A DNA stretch of 48,332 bases from Ruminococcus sp. (GCA_017397925.1 JAFQHO010000008.1:1-48332); one strand, 5' to 3'; numbered from the stretch's first letter, positions 14,925 to 23,820 are shown. Made by a program: numbers and translations. Notes: generated from the sequence alone by a model not told the origin.

Positions 14925-15974
14925 ATGAGAAACTTCGATTATAGTGAACTTGCAAAAAGTTTATGGAACAGCGAAATCATAGGTCTTGTAGCCCAGATTC
15001 ACGAATATAAAGGCAGACAGGAGCTTTATCTGAAACAGAAGCCTGCTGAGCTTGACCGCCTTATTGAGATTGCAAAGGTACAAAGTACAGAAGCTTCAAA
15101 TGAGATCGAAGGTATCCGCACTACTAATACTCGTCTGTTGCAGCTTGTCAAGGACAAAACTACTCCTCGTAATCGTGATGAAGAAGAGATCATGGGATAC
15201 CGTGATGTGCTGAATACTATTCACGAGAGCTTCGAGTATATACCTATAACATCGAATTATATTCTTCAGCTTCACCGTGATCTGTATAAGTATTCTCATA
15301 AAAGTATTGGTGGTACATTCAAGAACTCCCAGAATTATATAAGTGCGACAGATGCGAATGGACGTGAATTCGTATTGTTCACTCCTCTGCCGCCCTATGA
15401 AACGCCAGCCGCTATCGAAGCGATATGTGACAGCTATAATCGCATAATTGCAACGCAGGATATCGATGCACTGCTGCTGATACCAGTATTTATCCACGAT
15501 TTCCTTTGCATTCACCCTTTCAACGATGGTAATGGTAGAATGAGTCGCTTGCTCACAACTCTATTGCTATACCGTTCTGGCTATGTAATTGGTAGATATA
15601 TCTCCCTGGAAAGCAAGATAGCAAAGAACAAGAACCTGTACTATGACGCCTTAGAAAAGTGTCAGAAAGGCTGGAACGAAAACGAAGAAGATCCTGCTCC
15701 GTTTATAAAGTACTTACTACAGACTGTTCTTGCTGCATACCGTGATTTTGAGGAACGTGTTGCATTGGTCGATGAAAAGCTGCCGGCAATAGAAATGGTA
15801 CGGCGTGCTGTTTATAATAAGATCGGTAAGTTCACCAAGAGCGAAGTTATGGAACTCTGTCCTACACTTAGCAAAGCGTCAGTAGAGAACTCTATCAAGC
15901 AGCTCGTTGAACAGGGGCTTCTTCTAAAGCATGGCAGCGGTAGAAGTACGTTCTATACCAGGAGCGATATATAG
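14925..15974 (+). CDS. Fic-domain AMPylase-type protein with N-terminal inhibitory motif
   Basis: A 349-aa Fic protein. The catalytic motif HPFNDGNGRMSR is at 197-208, the flap with TPLPPYETP near 153, and an N-terminal inhibitory helix SNEIEG (58-63) matches the (S/T)xxxE(G/N) rule for self-inhibited class II enzymes. The C-terminal 70 residues (IGKFTKSEVMELCPTLSKASVENSIKQLVEQGLL) are winged-helix-like. Fic enzymes transfer AMP or other nucleotide moieties to target proteins. AAGGAG lies ten bases before ATG. The next gene starts 11 nt after the stop, so the pair forms one operon under the operator at 14851. Confidence 0.92.
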   Translation: MRNFDYSELAKSLWNSEIIGLVAQIHEYKGRQELYLKQKPAELDRLIEIAKVQSTEASNEIEGIRTTNTRLLQLVKDKTTPRNRDEEEIMGYRDVLNTIHESFEYIPITSNYILQLHRDLYKYSHKSIGGTFKNSQNYISATDANGREFVLFTPLPPYETPAAIEAICDSYNRIIATQDIDALLLIPVFIHDFLCIHPFNDGNGRMSRLLTTLLLYRSGYVIGRYISLESKIAKNKNLYYDALEKCQKGWNENEEDPAPFIKYLLQTVLAAYRDFEERVALVDEKLPAIEMVRRAVYNKIGKFTKSEVMELCPTLSKASVENSIKQLVEQGLLLKHGSGRSTFYTRSDI

Positions 15975-15984
15975 GAGGAAAAAT

Positions 15985-17244
15985 ATGTTACCTACAGTCA
16001 ATAACAAATCTTTTCTCGAATGTAATGAAGAGGATTTGAAACTTCTTATCGAGAATCCTGATTATCGTGAAAATGAATATATTGATTATAAAGAGAACTT
16101 ACACTATTTAGAAATCCCCAAAGATGTAAAAGACAGAAAAACAATAATAGTGCAAGGAAAGAGTGAATTCAAAAGTGATGTGTGTGCCTTCGCGAATGCC
16201 GAAGGCGGTTATCTTATTATAGGTATCAGTGATGACAACGGATGTGCTTCTGAGCTTTGCGGTATAAATATTCCTAATGATGACTTGGATAAGTTTGAGT
16301 TAGACCGACGAAATGACCTTATGGGTATTCAGCCACGTATACCATCAATCAAGTTTCATTTTATTAAAATCGAAAATGGAAGGTATATCGTTATTCTCTA
16401 TATAAGACATGACAATTTCGCACCATATCTACATATTGAGAACGAAAAAAATTACCAAGTATTCAGACGTACAGGAAACAAAAAAGCTACCATGACTTAT
16501 ACGGAGTTGAGAAATATGTTTAATCAGTCACTTTCTCTTGATAAGGAAATACACAAATATCGCCAAGAACGTATAGAGTATTACAGCGAGCAGTCAGAAA
16601 ATAAGAATGATATTTTTTCACGATTCTTGTTGTTGCATATTATCCCCGAAACTTTTACAGATTCCAGTTTTAATCAAAATATGTTTTTCCTTGAAAAAGA
16701 AAAGAAGATATCATTTGATTCTATTTTTACTACATTTAGTAATACTCAACGTTCTATGCCTTGTGCAGACGGATTACACTTTTTTCATGATGAAAGAGCA
16801 TATGACAAAATCGAGGGATATATCAATAATAATGGAGTAATTGAATGTTTCTTTCCGTTATCAAATTATCTCAATTTAAATAATAATTATATAAACGGAT
16901 ACTTTGAACGTGACGATATATGGAAAAAAATTGATGATGTACTATTTAATTTTAAAAAGATATTTGCATCAATAATAAATGATTGCAGAATTTATATTTG
17001 TATTTCTATAGTAGGTTGTAAAGGAGTTACTACACAAACATCCAAAGCGGATAATAATATTTATTATACAGGAATAATTGATAGAGACCGAATCATGTGT
17101 AATCCAATCATTGTTGAAAAATTATCAGATGATAATAACTATTGGTTTAGTATTAAAACGCTTCAAATCGCCTTTCTGCAATCTATAGGTATAAAATACG
17201 ATAAAAACTTTGACGAGCTAATGAAAGAAGTATATAATCTTTGA
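15985..17244 (+). CDS. AlbA_2 (Schlafen-like, divergent ATP-binding) protein paired with Fic
   Basis: A 419-aa protein. Residues 10-160 form an AlbA_2/Schlafen-type domain: the start LECNEEDLKLLIENP, YIDYKENLHYL, then FKSDVCAFANAEGGYLIIGISDDNG and a later RRTGNKKATMTYTEL. The remaining 250 residues are mixed and unrecognised, Asn/Ile-rich. The start at 15985 follows TAGGAGG closely; an upstream in-frame ATG lies inside fic. AlbA_2 domains are frequent in DNA-binding regulators and in phage-defence proteins. Pairing with Fic on a mobile segment suggests a toxin-regulator or defence module, which is inference. Its stop is followed in the same frame by a recombinase remnant, so the 3' end may have been altered by that junction. 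Confidence 0.8.
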   Translation: MLPTVNNKSFLECNEEDLKLLIENPDYRENEYIDYKENLHYLEIPKDVKDRKTIIVQGKSEFKSDVCAFANAEGGYLIIGISDDNGCASELCGINIPNDDLDKFELDRRNDLMGIQPRIPSIKFHFIKIENGRYIVILYIRHDNFAPYLHIENEKNYQVFRRTGNKKATMTYTELRNMFNQSLSLDKEIHKYRQERIEYYSEQSENKNDIFSRFLLLHIIPETFTDSSFNQNMFFLEKEKKISFDSIFTTFSNTQRSMPCADGLHFFHDERAYDKIEGYINNNGVIECFFPLSNYLNLNNNYINGYFERDDIWKKIDDVLFNFKKIFASIINDCRIYICISIVGCKGVTTQTSKADNNIYYTGIIDRDRIMCNPIIVEKLSDDNNYWFSIKTLQIAFLQSIGIKYDKNFDELMKEVYNL

Positions 17245-17418
17245 ATATACGTTTCAATAGCTCATACCAGAAACGATGAGGGAAGAACGATTATAAATAA
17301 AAAAGAATCAGATGTGGTTCGTCTGATTTTTTTGTCAACATTAAATGGTATGGGAACATACAAGATTGCACAAATGCTGAATAAAATGAAAGTGCCTGCC
17401 CGTAAAGGCGGAGAATGA
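17245..17418 (+). pseudogene. serine recombinase remnant
   Basis: Fifty-seven codons without a start, in frame directly after the AlbA_2 stop. They read NDEGRTIINKKESDVVRLIF followed by GMGTYKIAQMLNKMKVPARK, the start of a Recombinase domain, then a stop. Both ends are missing. Confidence 0.7.
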
Positions 17419-17511
17419 GGTGTTTTCTGATTTTGTAGAAAATATTTATGTGTACACAAGAACCTGCATCGGTTTCCGACTGAAATGCGGTCTGACTTTA
17501 AAGGAGGAAGT

Positions 17512-17904
17512 ATGTACGGGTACAAAATAGTAAACGGTGAAGCTGTTGTATATGAGTCGGAAGCGGCAGTTATCATAAATATTTTTAACGGTTATCTTTC
17601 CGGAATGAGTTTGCGTGACGCTTCTGTAAATGCAGGCAAACCAATGGTACACAGTATGGTGAAACGCATTATACGAAATAGCTGTTATGTTGGTGATGAG
17701 TTTTATCCTGCAATTATCAGTAGGCAGACATTTGCGAGAGCCAATGCAGAACTGATACGCAGGGCAGAAAAGCATCCCAAAGGAAAACGTCTGCAAGCTC
17801 CGACATTATATACGGAGTTCAGCATTTCTGAACCGAAGATGCATTATGATGATCCTATCAGGCAAGCTGAATACGTCTACAGTCTTATCGAGGTGATAAA
17901 ATGA
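17512..17904 (+). CDS. recombinase accessory protein (Recombinase-domain only)
   Basis: A 130-aa protein resembling the central Recombinase domain of large serine recombinases without the catalytic resolvase domain: [20 protein letters not shown], then [21 protein letters not shown] and [18 protein letters not shown]. The start at 17512 follows AAAGGAGG. The stop overlaps the ATG of the next ORF (ATGA). In related elements such a short protein sits just upstream of one or two full-length serine recombinases, as here; it may be a co-factor. It looks intact although its partner is broken. Confidence 0.65.
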   Translation: MYGYKIVNGEAVVYESEAAVIINIFNGYLSGMSLRDASVNAGKPMVHSMVKRIIRNSCYVGDEFYPAIISRQTFARANAELIRRAEKHPKGKRLQAPTLYTEFSISEPKMHYDDPIRQAEYVYSLIEVIK

Positions 17905-18896
17905 ATGTAATAAAAATACCTGCCAAACCGCAGAAAGGAAACAATGCAGTTAAAATTGAAGTTCAGAAACTTCGTGTAGCAGCCTATTGCAGAGTTTCAA
18001 CTGACAATGAGGAACAGGCATCAAGTTATGAAACACAGATTACTCATTACCGTGAATTCATTTCAGCAAATCCAGAATGGGAACTGGTCAATGTGTATGC
18101 GGATGAAGGAATCAGTGCAACTTCAACGAAAGGCAGAGAACAGTTCAACGCTATGATTGAGGATTGCAAAGAGGAAAAAATTGATATGATATTTACCAAA
18201 TCAATCAGCCGTTTTGCTCGAAATACTGTTGACTGCTTAAACTACATCCGAATGCTTAAAGAAATAAATATTCCTGTTTTCTTTGAAAAGGAATCAATAA
18301 ATACAATGGATTCCAAAGGTGAAGTTTTGCTTACAATTATGGCATCGCTGGCACAGCAGGAATCGGAGTCGCTTAGTAAAAATGTAAAAATAGGAATTCA
18401 GTATCGCTTTCAGCAGGGAAAGTAGCCGTACTTGGTGACAAGAACTATCAGTGAGGAAACTTTAAAGGCTGCATTTATTGAGGCACTCAATGAAATGGTC
18501 GGCAACAGCAGCGATTATCTGTCAAGGCTTGCTGAAAATCTTGAAGTAGCACTTAATATGGCTAATCCTATGTCGGCAGAAACTCTGTCAGCGAGAATGG
18601 CTGAACTACAACAGGAACTTATCAACAGGACAGAGCAGCGTGAGAACTATGATGACATAACAGAAGAAATCCTCCGTCTGCGTGAATTGCAGGAACAGAA
18701 AGGCATGGACGATGCTGCACAGAAAGAACACACGAAACACATTAAGGAGCTTCAAAAATTCATCCGTTCTCATTCGAGTGAGATTACGGAGTTTGATGAG
18801 ACGCTTGTGAAGCATTTGGTGGAGAGGGTGACGGTGTTCGGGGATTATCTGGTGTTTCGGTTGAAATCGGGGGTGGAGGTTGTGGTGGAGAAGTGA
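17901..18896 (+). pseudogene. serine recombinase with central deletion and in-frame stop
   Basis: The N-terminal resolvase domain is present ([19 protein letters not shown] with catalytic Ser, [25 protein letters not shown]) up to FQQGK and a TAG at 18423-18425. The same frame continues with TISEETLKAAFIEALNEMVG, a coiled coil and the C-terminal end FGDYLVFRLKSGVEV. About 200-300 residues, including the Recombinase domain and zinc ribbon, are missing. It is therefore a deletion derivative and not functional as an integrase, though the catalytic domain alone may still be made. Confidence 0.8.
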
Positions 18897-18910
18897 ATGG
18901 ATAGAGGAAA

Positions 18911-18960
18911 GCCCCTCATCTGGCAGAAAGTTATGCTCCTGCTTGGTGAGGGGGATTTTT
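18911..18960 (+). terminator. terminator after the recombinase remnant
   Basis: CCCCTCATC ... GGTGAGGGG stem with a large loop followed by GATTTTTT. It also faces the 3' end of the convergent NYN gene. Confidence 0.55.
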
Positions 18961-18964
18961 TGCT

Positions 18965-19804
18965 TTATGGTAAATCTTTCAGAAGAGGCTGAAATTGCTT
19001 TATTATCTTACTAACATTTTCTCTGGGAAGAATTTTGCACAGTTCATTATTAGCCTGCTGACGTGTATTAGCATTTACTAAGATACTAATGATTTTTTCA
19101 CGTTTCTCTTTGTACACGCCTTTTTTGAAATACTGCCCATATGCTGATCTGAACTGTGCTTCCCATTTCTTTTTATCAACTTTTGGTTTTGCTTTCGTAG
19201 AGGGGAGATTCTTTATAAATTCTTTGAATACTTTATATAATGCTGGAATGTCGCTGCTTGGTATTAGTTTAGTCAACTCCGTATTGAGTGATTGCTTATC
19301 TTGGGAATTGAGTAGTAAAGCAATAATGGCTTCTTTTTTTGCGGCATAGGGTGATTTATTGAATTTCTGACCAAAAAGAGTCCGAATCTGCGCTTCTTTT
19401 GTTGTAGGAGTGCTTGCTTTTGTGTTGGTCTGTTTCTTGACTGTTGTTTCTTGAAGCTTCTTTTTACGCTCAACTGAAATGCTGAGTTCTTTTTTCCAGA
19501 ATTTTATCACATTATCGAAATCTGTATCGTTGCTGATAATTACAATATTACATTTAGATTTTCCTGCCAAGTAGCCCAGATAGGATCCTATATGTATATC
19601 CGCAGATTGTTTTCCAGCAGGTATTTCAATCATTTTTAATTCAGCAGCACCATGATTAGCGATTTCAGCCATATCAATTTTACGAGCGTTCTGTGTAAAG
19701 AAAATTATAATATGTTCAGAAGCCGTCATATTCTTACAACCTGAAAGACCATTGCTTCCTACATTTTCATAATCCACTAAGTAATATGTGTCTATTCTAA
19801 TCAC
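18965..19804 (-). CDS. NYN/LabA-like PIN-fold protein with two C-terminal repeats
   Basis: A 279-aa protein. Residues 1-120 form a NYN (LabA/DUF88, PIN-like nuclease) domain: YYLVDYENVG at the N-terminus and IVIISNDTDFDNVIKFW supply the conserved acidic residues; a K-Q-S-A-D-I-H-I segment lies between. Two similar modules of about 60 residues follow: one at about 140-200 (IRTLFGQKFNKSPYAAKKEAII ...) and one at about 215-275 (FRSAYGQYFKKGVYKEKREKII ...). Such NYN proteins are thought to be metal-dependent RNases. The start is uncertain: GTG 19804 lies close to AAGGA. The upstream region carries clustered repeats (19815-20000), so its expression may be controlled by a repeat-binding protein. 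Confidence 0.75.
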   Translation of the reverse strand: MIRIDTYYLVDYENVGSNGLSGCKNMTASEHIIIFFTQNARKIDMAEIANHGAAELKMIEIPAGKQSADIHIGSYLGYLAGKSKCNIVIISNDTDFDNVIKFWKKELSISVERKKKLQETTVKKQTNTKASTPTTKEAQIRTLFGQKFNKSPYAAKKEAIIALLLNSQDKQSLNTELTKLIPSSDIPALYKVFKEFIKNLPSTKAKPKVDKKKWEAQFRSAYGQYFKKGVYKEKREKIISILVNANTRQQANNELCKILPRENVSKIIKQFQPLLKDLP

Positions 19805-19814
19805 TTCCTTCTAT

Positions 19815-20000
19815 GTGCGTGACAACATTTCCACGCACTCACCCCTATATCTCAATCGCAATATTTGATAAGTCCAAATTTCTTGATTTTACGCCATTCT
19901 CAATCCGTGACAACATTTTGACGCACTATCAAACGCCTGTTATCATTTTGACCCACTTTCCTCAGTGTGCAGAAATGTTGTCAGCCGTTTTCAGTGCGTA
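19815..20000. repeat. cluster of TGACAACATTTTGACGCACT-type repeats
   Basis: Copies at 19820-19839 (this one itself bracketed by GTGCGTG / CACGCAC), 19908-19927 and a weaker one near 19938-19957. Inverted copies (AAATGTTGTCAG, AGTGCGTA) lie at 19972-20000. The cluster lies between two leftward genes, where the upstream serine recombinase ends. It could be an operator for the NYN gene or an iteron-like or recombination site. Confidence 0.6.
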
Positions 20001-20089
20001 GATGTCTTTCCAGATACAGAAAAAACGATGCCGGACTTCCATGTGCGATTTTACCATACCATCGAAAATCATCGTAAAATCGGGGATTT

Positions 20090-21769
20090 TCAGTCCTTAT
20101 CCCTTGACATCAAAACCACGCACTCCATATGACAATCGTTGTCCAAACACATACTTATATCTTCTTCGATAATAGGAAGTCTGAATTTGATGGATTTTAA
20201 CCACTGTCCGTTAGTCTGTCGTTTTTCATAAATCTGCACTTCAGAAACAAGCATCTCCATAAATTGCCGTCTTTCAATCTCACTCATAACAGCATACAAT
20301 TTTTCAAAGTATACCAATACTCTATAGATATTATCGCTCGTCATCTTCTCAGCTTCAATAGCCTGTTTCTTCGCTTTTGCAGCAATCAGCAGATTTTCAA
20401 TATCCTCTATCTTATCATACATCTTGTTGAGGCGTTCGTCAAGGTCTGCCTTGCGTTTGATATAATGCCTGTCATCAAGGTCAAGAGAATCAATTTCTTC
20501 CGTCAGCTTTGCTTTTGTTGCATATGCTTGACGAAGCTGCTTTTCATAGTTCTGCAACTCCTGTTCTATCGCACTTGTATCCACCTGCATATTGATTTTA
20601 TCCTGCATCATAGCGGCAAATTTTGGCATTCTCACAAGCTTGGTGATAACCTCAGCAACAGCGTTGTCCAGCAGTTCCTCATTAATCTGCTTTTTGTAGT
20701 CACATTTATGTCCACGAGTCAAAGCACGGTGTTTGCAACCGTAATAAAAGAAATCTTTGTATTTTGTACCGTCAGGCTTACGCTTACTGCATTTGTTACC
20801 ATACATTCCTGCTCCGCATACAGGGCATTTCACAATTCCCGACAGCAGGTGAACTCTGGTATCCTTTCCACGATTCACATGTTCGTATTTTTTCGCCATA
20901 GCGAGCAGTTTCACTTGTGCAGCCTGCCATAATTCCTCTGAAACGATAGGTTGATGCACGCCGTCAACAAGCAGGAAATTCTCTTGCTCTACCATATGGT
21001 AGTCATTTCTCGTTCCTTGCTTCTTCTCTGTTTTTCTGCGACCGTAGGCGATTTTGCCACAGTAGACAGGATTCTTGATAATCTTACGGATGAGTGCAGC
21101 ATCAAACAACGGATTCTTACCATTCTGACGCTGAATTTTTTGGATACCGTTATTTGCCAGATATTTTGCAAGACCGTTTGCTCCCATATCACTATTGACA
21201 TATTGGTCGAATATTAAGCGAATCGCCTCTGCTTCTTCCTCGTTGATTTCAAGACAACCATCGACCAACTTATAGCCATACGGAGCAAAGCCACCGTTCC
21301 ACTTGCCTTCACGAGCCTTTTGAATACGTCCTTCCATAGTCTGAACACGGATGTTTTCTCGTTCGATTTCAGCAACAGCAGACAATACCGAAATCATAAG
21401 TTTGCCTGCATCCTTTGAGGAATCAATACCATCTTCAACACAAATCAGATTTACTCCAAAATCCTGCATAGTTTGCAGAGTAGACAGCACATCTGCTGCA
21501 TTTCTGCCGAATCGGGAAAGCTTGAATACAAGGACATAAGATACACCGTCCTTGCCCGACATAATGTCATCCATCATCTGATTGAACTGCACTCTGCCTT
21601 CAATGGATTTTCCCGATTTACCTGCATCCTCGTACTCGCCGACAATCTCATAATCGTAGCACTCCGCATAGGTTTTCAGTTTCTCTTTTTGAGCATCCAA
21701 AGAGTAGCCTTCCACCTGCATTGCAGTGGATACTCTTGTATAAGTATAAACCTTTTTCCTGTCTCCCAT
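20090..21769 (-). CDS. large serine recombinase (integrase)
   Basis: A 559-aa intact large serine recombinase. The resolvase domain begins YTYTRVSTAMQVEGYSLDAQ with catalytic Ser14, and FKLSRFGRNAADVLSTL carries the active-site arginines. The Recombinase domain is at about 165-290, and a zinc ribbon has CPVCGAG and later CKHR / C near 330-380. A coiled coil at 400-490 is typical of large integrases. The start at 21769 is fixed by AGGAGA eight bases upstream. Such enzymes integrate and excise elements without homologous recombination. A 46-bp inverted repeat lies in its leader, adjacent to the gene as attP sites often are. It is the only complete integrase in the window. Confidence 0.93.
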   Translation of the reverse strand: MGDRKKVYTYTRVSTAMQVEGYSLDAQKEKLKTYAECYDYEIVGEYEDAGKSGKSIEGRVQFNQMMDDIMSGKDGVSYVLVFKLSRFGRNAADVLSTLQTMQDFGVNLICVEDGIDSSKDAGKLMISVLSAVAEIERENIRVQTMEGRIQKAREGKWNGGFAPYGYKLVDGCLEINEEEAEAIRLIFDQYVNSDMGANGLAKYLANNGIQKIQRQNGKNPLFDAALIRKIIKNPVYCGKIAYGRRKTEKKQGTRNDYHMVEQENFLLVDGVHQPIVSEELWQAAQVKLLAMAKKYEHVNRGKDTRVHLLSGIVKCPVCGAGMYGNKCSKRKPDGTKYKDFFYYGCKHRALTRGHKCDYKKQINEELLDNAVAEVITKLVRMPKFAAMMQDKINMQVDTSAIEQELQNYEKQLRQAYATKAKLTEEIDSLDLDDRHYIKRKADLDERLNKMYDKIEDIENLLIAAKAKKQAIEAEKMTSDNIYRVLVYFEKLYAVMSEIERRQFMEMLVSEVQIYEKRQTNGQWLKSIKFRLPIIEEDISMCLDNDCHMECVVLMSRDKD

Positions 21770-21793
21770 CTTAGTTTCTCCTGAAAACAAAAT

Positions 21794-21846
21794 ATCGTGA
21801 GAAGTATGTACAAAAAGTTTGGACATATCTTCTCACGATTATTATA
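21794..21846 (-). promoter_or_regulatory. leader inverted repeat and -10 of the serine recombinase
   Basis: ATCGTGAGAAG(A)TATGT arms at 21794-21809 and 21823-21839 around a 13-nt A/T centre. A leftward TATAAT (21841-21846) is immediately upstream. It is either an operator/hairpin that limits integrase synthesis or part of an attachment site. Confidence 0.6.
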
Positions 21847-21872
21847 CCATGTTGTTCTGTCTTTGTCAATTG

Positions 21873-22019
21873 CTATGCGACTTTTTCATCATCTTCCGTA
21901 TGTATTTTTTCATTGGTCTCTTTTCTCGGCAGCGGCATATCATCGAAATCAAGTTCAGATGCATGCCTCTCGATTATTTCCACCAACAACTTTGCGAATC
22001 CTGTCCATTCATCGTGCAT
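21873..22019 (-). CDS. small acidic protein, 48 aa
   Basis: A short ORF with an excellent start: GGGAGGTG lies eight bases before ATG. The product begins MHDEWTGFAKLLVEIIERH and is acidic, with a helical N-terminal half and a Lys/Glu tail. It lies between the serine recombinase and the mobilisation genes, transcribed with them. Function unknown; small proteins of this kind commonly accompany clostridial integrases. Confidence 0.65.
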   Translation of the reverse strand: MHDEWTGFAKLLVEIIERHASELDFDDMPLPRKETNEKIHTEDDEKVA

Positions 22020-22057
22020 TAAGCATGCACCTCCCTTCAAACTGCAAAGCTAATTAG

Positions 22058-22528
22058 TTAATCCTCAATATCATCCACAATCAAAGCTTCGACTTCAGCC
22101 AAAGTAAGAGCTGCTGCATCGGGAATGATGCTGTAATCATCCTTGTCAACATACTCCATTGGGTACACTTCGAGATTGGGGCTGATAATGGCATCGCCAC
22201 TCTGCACCGTCCATCTGATTTCCGCAGCATAGGCGTCCTCTGTCAAGTCTGCCTTGTCACCGATGGCAGTAAAACGCACAGCGTATTGCCCCGATGTTAT
22301 GTCAAGCGACAGCTCCATATCCTTGACGGCATCGAGGGAAAGCCCCATACTCTCTATCAGACACTCCACAACGGCATCATACAGTCCGTCCCAGTCCATA
22401 TCACGCCGCTGCACATTGGTGATAAAGCTGTAAATAAAGCTGTCCACACGCTTCTGCTGCCCTTTGGACTTGCGTTGTGGTTGTCCCACGATATGCGTGT
22501 GCATCTGCTTAGTAAATCCAATAATCAT
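22058..22528 (-). CDS. hypothetical protein, 156 aa, coupled to the relaxase
   Basis: An acidic, probably soluble protein whose start overlaps the relaxase stop by 4 nt, so it is translationally coupled. The N-terminal 40 residues are basic and Gln/Lys-rich (QPQRKSKGQQKRVDSF); the rest is beta/helical and acidic, ending ALIVDDIED. No motif recognised. The coupling suggests a role in mobilisation or relaxosome formation, which is inference. Confidence 0.7.
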   Translation of the reverse strand: MIIGFTKQMHTHIVGQPQRKSKGQQKRVDSFIYSFITNVQRRDMDWDGLYDAVVECLIESMGLSLDAVKDMELSLDITSGQYAVRFTAIGDKADLTEDAYAAEIRWTVQSGDAIISPNLEVYPMEYVDKDDYSIIPDAAALTLAEVEALIVDDIED

Positions 22529-23775
22529 CGTTCAAAATCTCCTTTACTTGTAGTCTTGTATTTTGCTTTTTCCAGAATTTCCTGTGTGCGTTGTTGCTCT
22601 GCCTTGCCCTGCTCCTGTGCCTGCTCCACTTCTGAGGCAAATGGTGTCTTTCGGCGTTGCAGATAGCGTTCATCTTCTTCACGCTGACGAATTGGGAAAG
22701 TCACAGGTGATAATCTCCGCTGCACTTCTTGTTCCTGCTTTGTAGCGGCATTGACTACCGCACCTTTGAATTGCTGCACACGCTCCCGAAATAATGCTCT
22801 CTTTTTGGAAAGAGCCTCTGCTCCTGCTTCGACCGTTCTCAATTTCTTTTCTGCAACTTTTTCTTTTCGGACTGCTTCTGCTGTCCTTTTGTCCGCCGCT
22901 TGTATTTTACGTTCTGCTTCGGCGGCAATCGACCTCGCAACAGCTTTTGCATTATCAATAATTTCTTCTGCGGCTTTCACTTTCGCCTTGCCCTCACCAG
23001 ACAAAAAAGCTTTGACCGCTTTCAGCCCTTTCTGCTCCTCACGCCATTCCCAAGTCTCCTGATGAGGTTTACTGGAATGCTCCGAGGGCAACACTTTGAT
23101 TTCATCTTTTCCAAGAAGCGAATCCACCATTTCTTGAAAATCGGATTCCAACTTTTCACGCCTATCACGAAGCCACTGTTTGTAAGGTGTGTTATCGTAC
23201 TTGTCTTTTTCATCCCGAACGAAACCGAGAGATTTTAACGCTCCCTCCATCGAAACTTTAGTTATCAGACCACGTTTGCTTTCCGCAACAGGCAAAAAGT
23301 CAATATGCAGATGTGGCGTTCCATTTTTTACTTCGTCCATGTGAATTGAAGCATGAAAAACTCTCAACGAGGGATTTTCCTTTTTCCAATTCTCAAAAGT
23401 CTGAATTAGAGCATTTTTGTAAAACACATCTGCATTTTCCTGTCCGAGTTGTTCCACTAAATCAATATAAGTCCGATGGTCACCAAACTGCAAAATTGCT
23501 TCTTGAACTTTACCTTTTTGCTGTTCAAAATAGTCTGAAACCGTCATCACACGGTCGGGATGCTTCTTCGCATTTTTCTCGTTGTACGCCAGTATCGCAT
23601 CGGCAAAAATATCATAAAACCATTTGCGTAAATCCTCGTTGACAAGCGTTACATTAAGCGGTGTTCTTGACGGATCAATGTGTCCGTCTTTATTCCATCC
23701 GTTATAGTCACGGTTGTTATGCTTGATGCTGTACTTCTTGCCAAGATGCATACTGCCTTTACATTCTATCGGCAT
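22525..23775 (-). CDS. MobV-type relaxase (Pre/Mob, plasmid recombination enzyme)
   Basis: A 416-aa relaxase. The metal-binding signature of the Pre/Mob family is present as HMDEVKNGTPHLHIDF (145-160), preceded by a DLVEQLGQENADVFYKNA segment. The C-terminal half is a long, highly charged Ala/Glu/Lys/Arg coiled coil (about 260-400), usual for MobV proteins. It should nick oriT to start conjugative transfer of the element in trans with another element's transfer machinery, since no T4SS gene is present here. A perfect 24-bp palindrome and a candidate oriT lie upstream. Confidence 0.88.
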   Translation of the reverse strand: MPIECKGSMHLGKKYSIKHNNRDYNGWNKDGHIDPSRTPLNVTLVNEDLRKWFYDIFADAILAYNEKNAKKHPDRVMTVSDYFEQQKGKVQEAILQFGDHRTYIDLVEQLGQENADVFYKNALIQTFENWKKENPSLRVFHASIHMDEVKNGTPHLHIDFLPVAESKRGLITKVSMEGALKSLGFVRDEKDKYDNTPYKQWLRDRREKLESDFQEMVDSLLGKDEIKVLPSEHSSKPHQETWEWREEQKGLKAVKAFLSGEGKAKVKAAEEIIDNAKAVARSIAAEAERKIQAADKRTAEAVRKEKVAEKKLRTVEAGAEALSKKRALFRERVQQFKGAVVNAATKQEQEVQRRLSPVTFPIRQREEDERYLQRRKTPFASEVEQAQEQGKAEQQRTQEILEKAKYKTTSKGDFER

Positions 23776-23796
23776 TTTTTCACCTCATTTTCTCGT

Positions 23797-23820
23797 CTAA
23801 GTATATCAAGATATACTTAG
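23797..23820. promoter_or_regulatory. perfect palindrome upstream of the relaxase gene
   Basis: CTAAGTATATC-AA-GATATACTTAG, 22 nt before the relaxase start. An operator for the mobilisation genes is the simplest reading; a relaxase recognition hairpin is also possible. Confidence 0.6.

Noticed and set aside
15931-15984. Upstream start for the AlbA_2 gene
   Set aside because: Lies inside fic before the TAGGAGG ribosome site; ATG 15985 is better.
19815-20000. CRISPR array
   Set aside because: Repeats are irregularly spaced, in both orientations, with no uniform spacers or cas genes.
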